DNA of 64,000 nucleotides from Abelmoschus esculentus (lineage: Eukaryota > Streptophyta > Magnoliopsida > Malvales > Malvaceae), in contig JAUCBN010000006.1 in NCBI GenBank assembly GCA_035048815.1, positions 22,087,001-22,151,000 on the forward strand. The letters run 5' to 3'. The notes beneath the pieces were generated by a model. The model saw only the letters and a program-made list of their open reading frames with translations, was not told the DNA's origin and did no database searches. The translations under genes and the position numbers were made by a program. This document shows, piece after piece, positions 23,431 to 37,126 of the stretch (positions are counted from its first letter, which is position 1; every line of letters begins with the position of its first letter).

Positions 23431-26400
23431 ATGAAGAATCTTCTCAAGAAACTGCATATGATGTCTAGTCAATCTGAAGATGTAGAAGGGTCAACTGCAT
23501 CAAAGGGCAACAAGTCCAGTGATGTATCATCATCTGCTGATAAGCAGTCAAGGCCTCATCACAATCCTGAAAACAATAAACCACTGTCTGCACTTTCCAA
23601 TTGGTTAAATTCAGTTGCTAATAGAAAAAGTCCTAGGCCGCCATCTTCTTCAAGCGTGAAAAGGGAGGAAACTATTGAACCGGCCGATGTAGATAGTACT
23701 AGTGGCTTAGAGGCTGCAGTAAGGCGTGATTCGGGGTCTAGTAACTCGAGGGATCCTGATATAGAAGAGGAGTATCAGATACAATTGGCCCTGGAGTTGA
23801 GTGCAAGGGAGGATCCTGAGGCAGCTCAAATTGAGGCTGTTAAGCAAATTAGTTTAGGCTCTTGTGATCCTGAGAATACTCCAGCTGAAGTTGTTGCATT
23901 TAGATATTGGGTATGTTTCCACCTTCATTCCCCTGTTTAATCCATTTAGCTTTCTTTTTGTTCTACTTCTTGTTTAATGCTTGATTTTTAACTTCCTTTT
24001 CTTTGTTGAGTTTAAGCGACTTATCAATGTGCTATAGCCTATAGGTTGAGCTTTTGGAAACTGCTTTTCATTGCATGTTATTATCTTTTTTTCCTGTTTC
24101 ATCTTGAATATCAAGCGAGCTTTATTTTGTGAATTGGAAAAGTTTAGCACGTAAATCTGTGGAATCAAGGTAATTTATACTTGGGGGAGAATACTTTCAA
24201 GACTGAATCCAATTATTGCTCTGAGAAGGGGTCTGCCTCCCCCTTGTGCTGATTGTGATTTGTGAATCCTTCTCTTTTTCATTCCATCTTTACCTTATAA
24301 AAGCATCAAAATATGAATTATAAGTAGCATCCTCAAAACTAAAATGGAGTTTCCAGATTCCCTATTAATGTTTCTTGTCTGTCAGTGATCTTATTTGACT
24401 TGGATTTGTCGCAACTGAAATTATCTTTTAAATAGAGCTCTTTTGCACTTCCTGCTAGTCTTCATATTTCTAGAATAGAAGTTCATTCTTGATATTTCTT
24501 AGTTGAATGGTCATCATAGATGTACTAAATTGTATTAGTAAGCTCATGGGTTCTTTCCATTCATTGACAAACACATGTTCTGATACTTTCACTGTAATAA
24601 TCTTGTTTATGGTTCTAAGCTCATGAACTTGCTTATTCTGTGATTTTTCCTAATATGTCTTCTTCCCTAGAAATTAATTATCACAATGGGAGTATTTCAT
24701 TGTCTTAAAGTTTCGAGGTTGAGTAGAAATGACAATCGAGTCAGTCAGGCAATAGGGGTTTGAATGAAGTTCGGGTCATTTGGTTTCGAGTTGCTTCAGA
24801 TTTAAGTAATCTTTGTGACGTGAAGAAGGATTCTCTAATTGGTTTTAATTACATTTCTTGTTTATGTATTAGTTCGTCTTTAAAGTTATTATTTAAGCAT
24901 TTTTTTTACTTTATTGTTTCCTGAAAGTGTGGAATGGAAAACTTGAAATTAATTTCTTAGCTTGTATTTATAAAATGTAAGATTATTACTCAATCTAAGT
25001 GTGGGATTGGTCATTTTGATTACTGCTCATTATGTTTCATGGGGCTTTTAGGTTTAGGCCAACTTTGCAGGTTCTGATTCAAGAATATATTACATGGTGA
25101 AACGCTATAAGTTATCAGATTATGCTTAAGAAAAGAAGAACAAAAAGTTATGGCTAATATTGGTAATGTGTCATTTGGACTTTCTGAATATCTACACATT
25201 TGCTAGATTCCTTCCCACTGCCGTGTTAGCTTTCTAGGGTTTATTTGCTATATGTTTATTCCTTGCTAACCCAGCTCATATCGTAGATTTGTTCGTGCTT
25301 CACAGAATTATAATTCTCTTAATTATGATGACAAGATCCTGGATGGCTTTTATGACCTGTATGGAATTCTAACCGAACCCACTTCCGAAAGAATGCCTTC
25401 ACTTCTTGATCTGCAAGGAGAACCAGTGTCAGGCAATGTCTCACAGGAAGTAGTTTTGGTCAATAGGGCTTTTGATGCAAATTTGTTGAAACTTGATCAA
25501 AAAGCACTCGAGTTGACCGTGAAGTTAAGATCAGAATCTTTGGCTTTTGTAAGCAGCAACCTGGTACAAAAACTTGCGGTTCTAGTTTCTGACTATATGG
25601 GTGGACCAGTTGCGGATCCTGAAAACATGTCACGAGCCTGGCGAAGTCTTAGTTACAGTCTAAAAGCTACCCTTGGCAGCATGGTTTTGCCACTTGGTTC
25701 TTTAACGATTGGGTTGGCTCGTCATCGCGCATTGCTATTCAAGGTATTTCCCCTCTTTGTTTTCATTATTTTGATTTAGGTGTTTACGACCTGACAATTG
25801 GTTTTCTCAAGATTTTTGAGAACAATGAAAAAAAGAAGATTACATATGGCCAATGCCATGTCCTTTGAGTTAACAATCAGTTTCGAACTCTCCGATACAA
25901 CTATGATTTTGAGGAAAACTGGCAGAAAATAATGATTTCAAAATAGCCCTCTAAGTATACCATTATTTCCTATGTGCCCGAAATATTTTGGGTTTGCTTG
26001 ATGGATGCTCTTCATTGTTGCTTTTTTCACACCCATAGAACTACTGTCTCATTTGTATTGTTTATTTATTTTAGGACATGTACAATGAGTACCCAACTCT
26101 TGCACTCTTGGGCATGCTCCTTGATGCTTGCCTTGAAGTACATTTTTTCTAAGTAATTCGATTTCTTGGTTTGATTGTAATGATTTTTGAGGACTTCTCC
26201 ATCAATAATGGTTATTTCTTTGTGTTGTATAGGTTTTGGCTGATACTGCTGGGATTCCTTGCCGATTGGTTAAGGGGCAGCAATACACAGGTTCTGACGA
26301 TGTAGCAGTAAATTTTGTAAAGATTGATGATGGAAGGTGATTTCTGTTATGGTGTATATTTTTATTTTTTTTCTCTTACAAATAAGCCATCTGAATTACG

Positions 26401-29400
26401 TAGGTTCATTTTTGCTTGACTGTAGAATATATTGTATCATTTGTTAAGTAGGCAACTGCTAATTGTTTCATTTGATCCAGTGTTTTTTTTTTCTTTGATT
26501 ATGTTTTGTACTAACTTCTATACAAACCTCAATGTAGTTCATATATATTTCTCTATTTTAGGATTTGCGTTGTGGTTCTTTAAATAATGTTTGACAAGAT
26601 TTTTTTAGTCTAGTAGAGCATCTCGATTTCAAAATATTGATATAGATTGCAAAAGCTTAACTATTAATCTAAGTGATCCGTATATTTTTCAGGGAATACA
26701 TTGTTGACCTGATGGCAGATCCTGGAACACTTATTCCTTCTGATGTAGCTGGATCACATTTGGAACATGCTGATTTTTTCTTTTCCACCAGTCCTTTGTC
26801 TAGAGACGTTGATTCATCTCATATGGCCTCTTCTTGTAGTGGGATTGGGAGTTCATTTGAAGACAATTCAGAGTTTGGGACAACAGAGAGGAGATCCAGA
26901 TTAAAAAAAATTGCTACTGGAGGAAACCAATCTGATGAAAGAGGTGATTTTAATGCATTTGCGGATTTATCTGGGGAAACTAGAAGTATGGAGAAATCTA
27001 AGGAACTAATAGAAGATCTTAAAACTCATTACATGGAGAAGGTACCTGTGCGAGAACTTCCAAACAGACCTAATTATCCTCTTGCACATGCAAGATCTCC
27101 TTCCTGGACAGAAGGTATTAGCTCTCCTGCTGTGCGTAGGATGCAGGTGAAAGATGTCTCACAGTACATGATTGATGCTGCCAAGGAGAATCCACAGTTA
27201 GCTCAAAAACTTCATGATGTTTTACTTGAGAGCGGTGTTGTTGCTCCACCTAACTTATTCACTGAGGTTTATTCCGAGCAGTTAGGTAGATCTACTGTTG
27301 AATTCAGGTTGGCAGCTGAGACTGACGATGAAAAAAGACAGGGCACTGGACCTCGGGAAGGTAAGAATCAAGATGATTTTGGTCCTTCTCATTGCTTGCC
27401 TCCTCTACCCCATCGCAAAATATATGCCAAAGCAAGCTCTCCTCATAACCAACCTGAGCATCTTAAACCTGGGGAAGGCCTAAGGGTCTCTTATCCATTG
27501 GATGCCAGGGAATCCATTGGAACACCTGTCTCATTACAAGTTGATGCAGCTCCTATTCAATATCCAAGAAATGTCCCAGTTGCTGCAGCAGCAGCAGCTG
27601 CTGCTGCTGTTGTTGCATCTTCAATGGTAGTAGCTGCAACAAAATCTGGCACCGATTCAAATGTTGAACTTCCTTTAGCTGCTGCTGCTACTGCTACTGC
27701 TGCTGCTGTGGTGGCAACTAGTGCAGCTGTGACTAAGCATAATGATGTAGTTTCTGACTTAGCTGGCAGTGAACCTCAAGATAGTGGTGAAAGGGAGCAT
27801 GATGCTTTGGGGGTCAATTCTGAAGGTGAAAGAATATCAGATAGATCAGCTGGTAATGATAGTTCAAAGTCGGATGTTGCGCTTGAAGATATTGCAGACT
27901 GCGAGATCCCATGGGAGGAAATCACCTTGGGCGAGCGAATTGGACTTGGTATTGACCTCCTCATTAGCTATATGTTTCACGATTTCTCCTTGGTAGACAT
28001 TTTAATCCAGATTGTTTTCAATTAATGTGATATATCATCATTATTTTGGTGCATCCTTGCTATTGCAGGCTCATATGGTGAGGTTTATCGTGGAGACTGG
28101 CATGGAACTGTGAGTTTTATCCTGCTTAGCTTTTGTCTAATGTCCTCTCTGGGTCTAAACAATTTATGTTTTCCCTTACATTGAGAAGCATCAAGGATGT
28201 TCTACAATCATATAGAAAGTATGATTTTGTATCATGTTTATTCAATTTAGTGATCTACAGTAACCTTTTCGGTGTAAGGTACAGAATATTAGCTGGTAAT
28301 GTGGCCTAAAAGAATATAGAATATTTTAAGGGGAAATTGGCTTGACGGAAATGAGGACAATTCAAATGAAAGTTCTCTTATGTTGCTGTGCTCTGAAGGA
28401 AAATATTAATCATTTTCTTACACTTCGATTTCGTAGGAAGTTGCTGTGAAAAAGTTCCTGGATCAAGTTATCTCTGGGGAATTACTTGAAGAATTTAAAA
28501 GCGAGGTACTGGCCTTTCCTATCTCTCTTGTTGCTTATGTGTGCATGTACTTACCTGATGCCAAAGCCTAATTTTGCATGTTGTTAAATGTCATAAGAGA
28601 TGTTTTAACCCTCAGTTACTGAATTCCATGTAAATTTGGATCATCTTCACACCTAAAACTGAAAAAATTGCCCCACTTTATGTGTATCTGTACTCCTCTG
28701 GTGGTCACTATGGCTAGAGTAGTCCAAGAGTTTAGAAGACTTGCCAGCTCATTATCTCTCACTTTTTGATGGAAAGCTCAGTGCAGCTGTATGATGCTTT
28801 GTATAAGAAAAAAAAATTAAGCATGGATAACAATCCTTCAGCTTGACCCCGATGAAGAAAATTTTATCATGTATAATAGCAGAAATGTATTATATATGTT
28901 CTTTACTACGAAAAGTGTACAAAAAGTAGGCTTAATGATTGATCCTGATTTTTGAAGTTCAAATTCTGTACCAGACTGGTTGAACCCTTGGAGACCCCGA
29001 AAGTTATTGCCTGCTATGTTAAGGAACTAAAGCATTTTAATTTTGTAGGTCCTTATCATGAAAAAAATCAGACATCCCAATGTTGTTCTTTTCATGGGAG
29101 CTGTAACTCGTCCTCCAAACCTTTCAATTGTCACAGAATTTCTTCATAGGTATGTTGTCATTCTTTCTCTTAACATTTTTATAGAAAGTAGAAACTTTAT
29201 TTGTATTTTGAGGAAGTGGTCTAATTTTGCTTTTTAGTCATATACAACGGTATGGTACTTTTCGAAGGACTTTTTGTGGTGACTTTCTAACATAGATTAC
29301 GAGAACTAGTTATTCCCTGAGCAGCTTAATGGAGATGATGTGTCAACTCACAAGTAGAGCTATTTCATAAATACTCATCATTGTGTCATGTGACAGTATT

Positions 29401-31445
29401 TTATTAGATATTTAATTGTGAATAAAAGAAGAAAGAGGCTAAAAGCTGAATTTACCATAAGCAAAGGGTGTGGGTTAAAGAAACACTCCGGAAGAGTTAC
29501 TGAAATTGTGCCCTCATGAATCAACTGCTGCTCAAGGCATGGTTCTGGATTCTGAACTTGCTCATCTTGGCATTGTTGGTTCCTTTTATTCTTACTCTTT
29601 TGGTTTTTTGGATCTTTTATTTTCTTGCTGTTTTCCTAGTTGCCCCGAACTTAGCAATTCTTTATTCAATTTGTTAGATAAGTTTATTCTATCTAAAGCA
29701 TTTTTGCATCTTATTTGCAGAGGTAGTTTGTATAGGTTACTTCATCGGCCAAATAATCAATTAGATGAGCGACGGCGTTTGAGAATGGCTCTTGATGCTG
29801 TATGATTCTGTCTTTTGATATTACTAATATCTGATTTCACATGCATTGTATGTGAATTTTGTTCTTTTATTTTATTTTTTAAACAATAATTCAGTATGAA
29901 AGTGAAACACATAACTGCAATATTATGTTTTATCCATATCTAAATAATAGTTATTCATTGCACATTGAATTGCATATGTACAAATAACTGAAACTGATAA
30001 AAAAAAGTAAATTTGTATTATCATGTAAAGTTTTCATATTTTCAAAATATATCAGATTAATGTAAAGTTTTGTGTTTTGAATCTTAAGATTAATTAAAAC
30101 TCTGTTTCATTGTCTACATATATTAGACTTTGTCCTTTGAAATGATTATGTTATTCTTGCCTTATATTTTATTTATTTAGTTAGTTTGCTTAAAGTTCAT
30201 TTGATGGCTTTGCTTGGTATCCTTCCTTTTCGGATGCTTGAACTTTCAGGCTCGGGGAATGAATTACTTGCACAACTGCACTCCGATGATAGTACACCGT
30301 GATTTGAAGTCTCCGAATCTTTTAGTCGATAAAAATTGGGTTGTAAAGGTTGCCTTCTTCTCTTCTTTACTGTTGCTGATCCTGTTAGAAACTTCTTTTA
30401 CAAATAACTAAACCAGGCATGAATATTTTGATTTAGGTTTGTGATTTTGGGTTATCACGGATGAAGCACAGCACATATCTATCATCGAAGTCAACTGCAG
30501 GGACGGTAATAAATGCACAACTATCTTGGATCTGTTTGTTCGATATCTAGGACAAATAATAATCTTAATGTTCAAATATGCTCTGCACACCACCCATGTT
30601 TTTTCATTGTCTGCCAATGTCGACTTTTAAGTGTACCATATAAGATGCGCCTTAGAATTTAACCAAGTCCATGCTTCACTCTTCTACAGGCTGAGTGGAT
30701 GGCTCCAGAAGTACTAAGAAACGAGCCTTCAAATGAGAAGTAGGCATTTCCTTCTCATTGTCATCTTACATTATTGTTTGTCAATCATCCTTTAATTATT
30801 TAATGGTCGTATAAAATATGATCAACATGCAGATGTGATGTTTATAGCTTTGGAGTTATCTTATGGGAGCTTTGTACAATGCGACAACCATGGGGAGGGA
30901 TGAATCCAATGCAAGTTGTTGGTGCAGTCGGATTTCAGCATCGTAGGCTTGACATTCCAGATGACATGGATCCTACAATTGCAGAAATTATTAGAAGGTG
31001 TTGGCAGACGTGAGTATATTTTTATTATTGCCTTTATTTATTTATTGTCTTGCATTTTTGTTAGTAATGCAATTGCTTTTGAATTACACTAACAAATACG
31101 CTTACCGTGTAGAAGTTGTGCCGAAAATTCTATTCACCTGCAGTCCCCTTCATTCTATTAACATGTTTACTATTGAACTTTGGTAAATGGAGGTTGGATA
31201 GAGATGAACTACATTCTGTCATCATCATTGCAGTCTATAGTTTGTCGTTGTCGATCCATCTGAATGGTTATAAAGGCTGATAGACAGGACTGACCCTTGT
31301 TTAAAATTGTAGAGACCCAAAACTGAGGCCAACATTTGCAGAAATTATGGCTGCTTTGAAGCCCCTGCAAAAGCCCATAACAAGTGCACAAGCAACTAGA
31401 TCAACAGCATCTTTATCCAGTGCCCACGAGAGGATTCAGCCATAG
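23431..31445 (+). CDS. Raf-like MAPKKK, B3 group, EDR1 family (1031 aa)
   Basis: Plant Raf-like Ser/Thr kinase of the B3 group (CTR1/EDR1/M3Kdelta relatives), which acts in stress, ABA or defence signalling. Thirteen coding exons close in frame: 23431-23910, 25306-25743, 26233-26336, 26693-27948, 28069-28109, 28437-28505, 29049-29149, 29721-29799, 30250-30348, 30437-30505, 30690-30739, 30833-31009 and 31313-31445. An in-frame TGA at 23422 supports the ATG at 23431 (MKNLLKKLH). Residues about 125-345 form the EDR1 domain ([36 protein letters not shown]). A linker with two poly-Ala tracts follows. The kinase has GLGSYG near 758-763, Lys-778, HRD Asp-874, DFG Asp-892 and APE at 917-919, so it looks active. 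The N-terminus resembles the RAF3/M3Kdelta1 type, whereas the gene context resembles At1g18160/At1g73660, so exact orthology is open. Confidence 0.94.
27581..27731 (+). repeat. GCT/GCA trinucleotide tracts coding poly-Ala in the kinase
   Basis: Two Ala-rich tracts in exon 4, [18 protein letters not shown] and [18 protein letters not shown], are coded by mixed GCT/GCA/GCC codons. Both lie in the disordered linker between the EDR1 and kinase domains. Similar tracts occur in relatives, and they are likely to vary in length between alleles. Confidence 0.8.
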
Positions 31446-33174
31446 AAGTGTTGTCGGAGTGCCGGTCCTGAACCGTTAGCGACAATGTACGAGTACACAT
31501 AATTGAAGATTACACAACATAGATATATACTCCGATTCGAGATGATATGATTCTTTCTGCACATTTTCCTGTCTGTTTTGTTTTGGTTTGCTGCTTTCTT
31601 TTACTTCCTATGTTGTGCATTTATTTGTCGAAACAGCAAGCAAGCAAGTGAAGTTGTTGTAATCCATGTTTTGCCTCATTTTGTGTTGTAGAGGGGGTTT
31701 TAAACTGTATACAGTGCTTGTAGTCAAGGAAGTCAAAACTGCAGATTTCTTAATCTGCTGAACTTTTGTTAGCTGAAACACGAAACAGTGGTTCACCAAT
31801 GAATAGGAGACTCTTCTCTTCTGTGGTACATGATTTCTAAGCCAGCAGTTTATTTTAAGTGATTGGGGTATTTTACCCTTTCCATATATTTTTTTATTTT
31901 TATATAATTTTAAAATTAACGAATTATATATCGCATCTAAAAGTATTACATATCAAGATTTTAGTTTAAATACGATCTATTGAAATACTCCTTCCGTCCC
32001 ACTTTTATTGTCCATTGTTGACTTTTCACGTAGTTTTAGGAGCAAAAAATTTGTGTAAAAAATATGATGTAAAATAATTGAAAAGACAATTTTATCCTTA
32101 AAATGTTAAATTTTGTTTTATTAGAAAACAAAAGAAAGGGTAGAAAGGAAAATGTATCTTGTAAAAGTTATTGATTTTTTCAATGAAATATTTTAAATGA
32201 GATAATTTTAAAACACAAAAAGAACACTATATATAGGACAGAGAACCTAATATGATCTATTGAAAACCAGTATCGTTTGGAATTGAAACATGTTTTTTTT
32301 TTAACATAGGGAACTAAAACACGTGTTAAAATTTTAATTCTATATAAAGTTTGGGTTTTGACTTGAAATTTGGGTAAACGTTAAAGTAAAAAGAGGTGGT
32401 AAGGGACTTGAAAGTACAAAGAAATTCCGGTAAGTGTTTCGGTATGCATACATTTAACTCGGTCGGTGGTTAAACCAAATTAACTAAAACTGAATTAATA
32501 TAAATTTTTAAAATTTTAACTGTTAATCAAATTAAATTACCTTTAATTGAATTAACCGAACCAAATTTATTTGAATTAATTGAAATTTTAATTAAATTGC
32601 GTAATAAGTTAATAAATTATGATAAAATAATTTTTTAGCCACTAAAATTTTATTTTATACTAATTTAATACAAAATCTAGTGACTATTTATAATATAAAA
32701 AATTAATGAACATTTTATAATTTTTTAAAAGTCAAATAACTAAATATATATATATATAATATTTAATATATAACAATTTTAGTTAATTCGATTAATTAAC
32801 CGATTTCGAATCGAATTAAACGATAAATGAATTTTCAAAAAAATATAATCATTAACCGAATTTATCAAAAATTAATTAATTAAATTAACCAAAATAATTT
32901 TGGTTCGATCAATTAATTCAGTTAAAACTGAATAATGCATCCCTAAATAAGCATTTGCATATTAATACTCTTCAAAACCAAATACATTTCAATCTAATAG
33001 GCCATTAGAAATGGTGTTCAAACCACAGCCACACACACCATACGGCTGTTAAACTGCTGCAGCACACAGCATCAGTCGTTACAAATTAGAAAAAGAAAAA
33101 GCCACACCTTTGTTTTAATCACAAACAAAAGAAACCCAGAAGAAGAAAACAAACAGGAAAGCTCAGCCATCAAA
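31446..33174. other. Spacer between Raf-like kinase and DUF1295 gene
   Basis: Begins with the kinase 3'UTR (to about 31850). A Stowaway-like MITE sits at 31988-32248. An AT-rich stretch at about 32440-32945, with gaattaaccgaacc-type sequence, ends GCATCCCTA and may be another decayed transposon. The last 200 bp should be the promoter and leader of the DUF1295 gene. Confidence 0.5.
31988..32248. mobile_element. Stowaway-like (Tc1/mariner) MITE
   Basis: Starts TA-CTCCTTCCGTCCCACTTTTA, the well-known plant Stowaway-type terminus, and ends ATAGGACAGAGAACC-TA, an imperfect inverted match, with TA at both edges. It is about 260 bp with no coding capacity. Nearby sequence gatctattgaaa occurs on both sides (31974 and 32254), so the insertion may sit inside a short duplicated segment. 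Confidence 0.65.
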
Positions 33175-36100
33175 ATGGGAATACTCATTGATTCACATTT
33201 CTTAGTTCTAACTGCCATTGTTACAGTATGCTCAAATTTACTTAACCCCTCTCGTTCTTAAAAAGTTCTTTCTTGAATTGATTCTTTGATTGATTTGGGG
33301 GTTTGATGCAGGTGGGATATCAGTTATTTTTCTTTATAATCACGGCTCTTCTCAAGTTTGATAAAGTCACTGACTTTGCAGGTACATACTGAATCCTCAA
33401 ATTTACCTCCTCTACTTGTGCTTTAAAGTTTTGGAAAGATTAAATCTTTCAGAAAATCCTTCAAATGCCAAAATAGTTTTGTGGGTTCTTTTGGTTTCTA
33501 ACATTACATGGGAATTATTTTATACGATAATTTCTACAAGTTGGTGTTATGGAGGGAAATATGAATTCGATCAATTTAGGGATTTAGAAGAGAGAAATTG
33601 GGGATTTGAAGGAATTGGGGAAAAAAAGGGAGACTGATCTGGAGTTAGCACGTGAAGGAGGTCGAGTGATGTTAATAAAGGTTGAAACGGCAGCGTTTCA
33701 GAAGGCAAGTGAAACGGGACCGTTTAATGACTATCCTCGGGCTGGACATGGAAGCCTTAGGATCCATAGCAGGAAACGGCTAGTTGGTTTGGACAGCTGT
33801 AGAACCAATAGAATTGTACTGAATCCTCTATATTTGCTGTACTGAAACAATGGTGGAATTATCTATGAATTTTGAATGAAAATTTCTTCTCTGAAATCCC
33901 TTTCTTCTCTTTCTGAAATCCCTGATTCTTCTTAAGATCATTACAGTTGGGTGTTGATATTGTTGTTTTTTTTACTCAGGAAGCACAAATTTTGTTATAA
34001 TTGCTGTGTTGACTCTGGTAATTAAAGGATCATGGCATTTTCGACAGGTAACTCGAAATCACTCGTTTATTTTCAAATATGGAAATTACATTGACAAAGA
34101 AGTACTTTTAAGACATCTGCGTAAAAGTTTGCATGAAATACCAGTGAACCCTCTCAGGTAGGATTCTGATTCTGGTAAGAATTTTACTCAAAAACATTAA
34201 TGATTAAGCTGGTCTATTACTCGATTGCTTACAAGACAAAACTGATGTGAGTTCCTTCATGGGATGGCGTTTCTTATTTGAAGTTAGTTATGTTCTTGTT
34301 CCTCTGTACAGCTTCTAGAAAAAAATCAATTGCATGCTGCATATACGATAGATATCGCTGAATATTCACTTGATAAAAAGATTAGATAAAAAAATGCATT
34401 TTATTGATTGGCCTTATGGATGACGCGGTATGAAGTACACCCTAAGTCACTAAACTATACTCAAATGATTGTTTTGGTCACTGAACTTTCAAAAGTGATA
34501 AACTAGTCATTAAATTTATCAAACTGTTATAAAATGTCATTGAACTTTCTGTGTTAGAAAGGGCACTGCAAAAGGACAGAGGATCACTGCCTTCTCAACC
34601 AACATATTGTTGATAAAAGAAAATGTTTTTTTATATTTCCTATGCACCTCCCATTTGTAATGTAGTAAGTTATAGCTGAGGATATTGATGATATGACCCA
34701 TCTGTATGTGATTTTTGCGATTCTTCTTGTCAGGTAATCTTGACTTTGCTTGTAGTAATATGGGGCCTACGGTTGGGACTGTTCCTATTGATGAGGTATA
34801 GTATGAAAAATTATAAAGAAATCCTTAATGTCTTAACTCTAGCAGTGTGATGAACCTTAACCTGATCAAACAATAAAATTACAAGCATGCATAAACCTAG
34901 TAATCGTATATCACTTCAATATCTTTAACCTTTGAATACCTTGCTTAGCTTTGGACACATGTATATGGAGAGGTTAGCCAGATAACTGGTGTTAGGGTGT
35001 GTACCTTACTCAGCCTGTGTTAATGGACAATGTTATATATTCGTATCTGATTTGTATAAGCAGCTATTTATGTAGTACGTTTTATCCCATAATTTTATTA
35101 TGAAAGAGAAAAGTAAAATCACTTGAGCCTGTGATAGGATAAACATAATGCCTCAAGCATTGGAAGTGTGCCATTACCAGTAAAAATAGCTAACACTAGG
35201 CAGTTTGTTGGCATGCTACTTTGAACTAACAAATGTCATATTGTCAATCTTACTGATTCCAACTCTTATGGAATGTAACCACACGATTGAAGCAATGCTT
35301 TTTGTAACAATTCTTCATACGTTAAGCTATTCACAATTATTATATTTTTACATTGCGGTGTTCAGAATTTTGCAATGGGGGGAGGATCGACGTTTTGATA
35401 AGATGCGCGGTAATTTGGGGAAATTAGCAGTTTTCTGGATACTTCAGGTTTCCTTTTCGGATTTCAGTTATTTCTTTTATGTTTGTTGATGGGACATTTA
35501 ATAAACCTTAATGAACCCCTATATTTCCATGCATTGCAGGCTGTCTGGGTGTGGACTGTTAGTTTACCTGTAACCGTGGTCAATGCGAGTGATAGAGATC
35601 CATCTGTTCAAGCTGCAGACATAGTAGGGTGGATTATGTGGTCATTGGGTATCTCTATTGAAGCTACAGCTGATCAGCAAAAGCTTTCTTTCAAGAATTC
35701 TCCAGAAAACAGAGAAAGATGGTGCAACATTGGACTATGGAAATACTCTCGCCATCCAAACTATTTCGGTGAGGTGAGCATGACGACTTCCCGATGTCAC
35801 CAATTATGTATCTATATGCTTTGTTCCCTAGATGACTCTATCTACTAGTAATGCTTTGGCTCATTTTATACCCTAAATGCTAGCTGGTGTAATAAAGTGC
35901 AGAATTCAGTTTTATCCTTTTAGCTCCTGCTTCATGGTTCAATCATGCTAGCTGCTTCATGCTTCATGGTTCAACTTCAACACCATTCCTAACTAACATC
36001 ATATCTTCCTTGTTTTACCTTTATCATAGTTAAGACTGGACTCCACTTTCAATCTATGCACTAAACTCTCTAATTCACCTGTAATTGTACGTCGTAATGG

Positions 36101-37126
36101 TTATATCACTCAAATGACATGTGACTTTCATTTGGTTCTTAACAAATATTGGGCAGCTTTTCCTTTGGTGGGGAATTTTCATCGCTTCCTCTCCCATACT
36201 TGAAGGTGCTGAATGGCTAGTAATTCTTGGACCAATCTTTCTGACATTGCTACTTCTTTTCGTTAGTGGTCTACCAATGCTCGAGGTTCGTCTTCCTACT
36301 CTTCGTTTTTTATATCATAAAATCTTGCCACAAGTCTACAGTCTAGTGTACTGATATTATACCACATCTCACAGAAGTCCTCAGACAAGAAGTTCGGTAA
36401 TGTTGCTGCATATAGGATTTACAAGAAAACAACTAGGTTGGTCAACTTCCTGCTATTTAATCTCTTGAACTATGAATTGAAGAAGGCCATTACTGAGTCT
36501 AGCATTTCTCTCTGATTTCAGTCCTCTCATTCCACTGCCACAAACAGTATATGGGAACCTGCCGTTGTGGTTCAAAGCCACTTTTCTCTTTGAATTTCCT
36601 TCCTACAGTCGGAGTTTGCCGCAAGAAGGCCCCAACCGGTGAGATCAAATCTAATCTTTCTGCAAATTGTGATTATTGGACTGTTAGACAATATTAGTAA
36701 ACATATTTTGCTAGTATGTTATACCATATTCCATCATGTAATGGAACTTAAAATCGAAATACGAAATTCTTGGGGTACATATGTGGAAGAACGTATTGTA
36801 CTGTACCCTTGGAGGTACACCTACTGCCTAGAAAGACCAAGGTCACCTATCTATGCTGTTTGACTGACATGTTTAATTTAAAAAAAGGGTTATTAGTATT
36901 TAATAGGTTTAAAAGGATTCGAGTCTGAGCAGTTTTGTCTATAAGGTATGCATGAATTTTATTCGAGACTAAAAACAGAATAGATACTACCATGACCACA
37001 TTAAGAAACTCCGCTTCCTTTCACCAACTAATATCATTTATTCCTTCTTTTCATAATATTTTTTCCTTTTGTCCAAGGTATAGAAGTAGCCAAGAAGAAA
37101 TCAAGGATGACTTGAAGATGAGTTAG
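33175..37126 (+). CDS. DUF1295 / steroid 5-alpha-reductase-like membrane protein (307 aa)
   Basis: Multi-pass membrane protein of the DUF1295 family, related to steroid 5-alpha-reductases and ICMT-type NADPH enzymes; Arabidopsis relatives are At1g18180 and At1g73650. Ten exons close in frame: 33175-33225, 33312-33381, 33980-34047, 34734-34795, 35366-35447, 35540-35773, 36157-36285, 36375-36436, 36522-36638 and 37078-37126 (924 nt). Hydrophobic segments fill most of the N-terminal half (LVLTAIVTVGYQLFFFIITAL, VILTLLVVIWGLRLGLFLL). The conserved block is WKYSRHPNYFGE near residues 178-189, followed by LWWGIFIASSP and a final membrane segment. This Arg-His-Pro-Asn-Tyr signature is typical of the reductase fold. 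The substrate is unknown; a lipid or sterol is a reasonable guess. Confidence 0.9.
34431..34565. mobile_element. MITE-like repeat fragment in DUF1295 intron 3
   Basis: Shares the pattern aagtacac-cct-a-gtcact-aaacta, ttggtcactgaacttt, catt(g)aactt and tcaaactgttataaaatgtc with the elements at 59071-59393 and 62651-62910. It appears truncated on the right. It lies within intron 34048-34733 and does not touch the splice sites. Confidence 0.5.

Noticed and set aside
33416..33845. Open frames inside intron 2 of the DUF1295 gene
   Set aside because: They lie between well-supported exons 33312-33381 and 33980-34047, and no protein family is recognisable.
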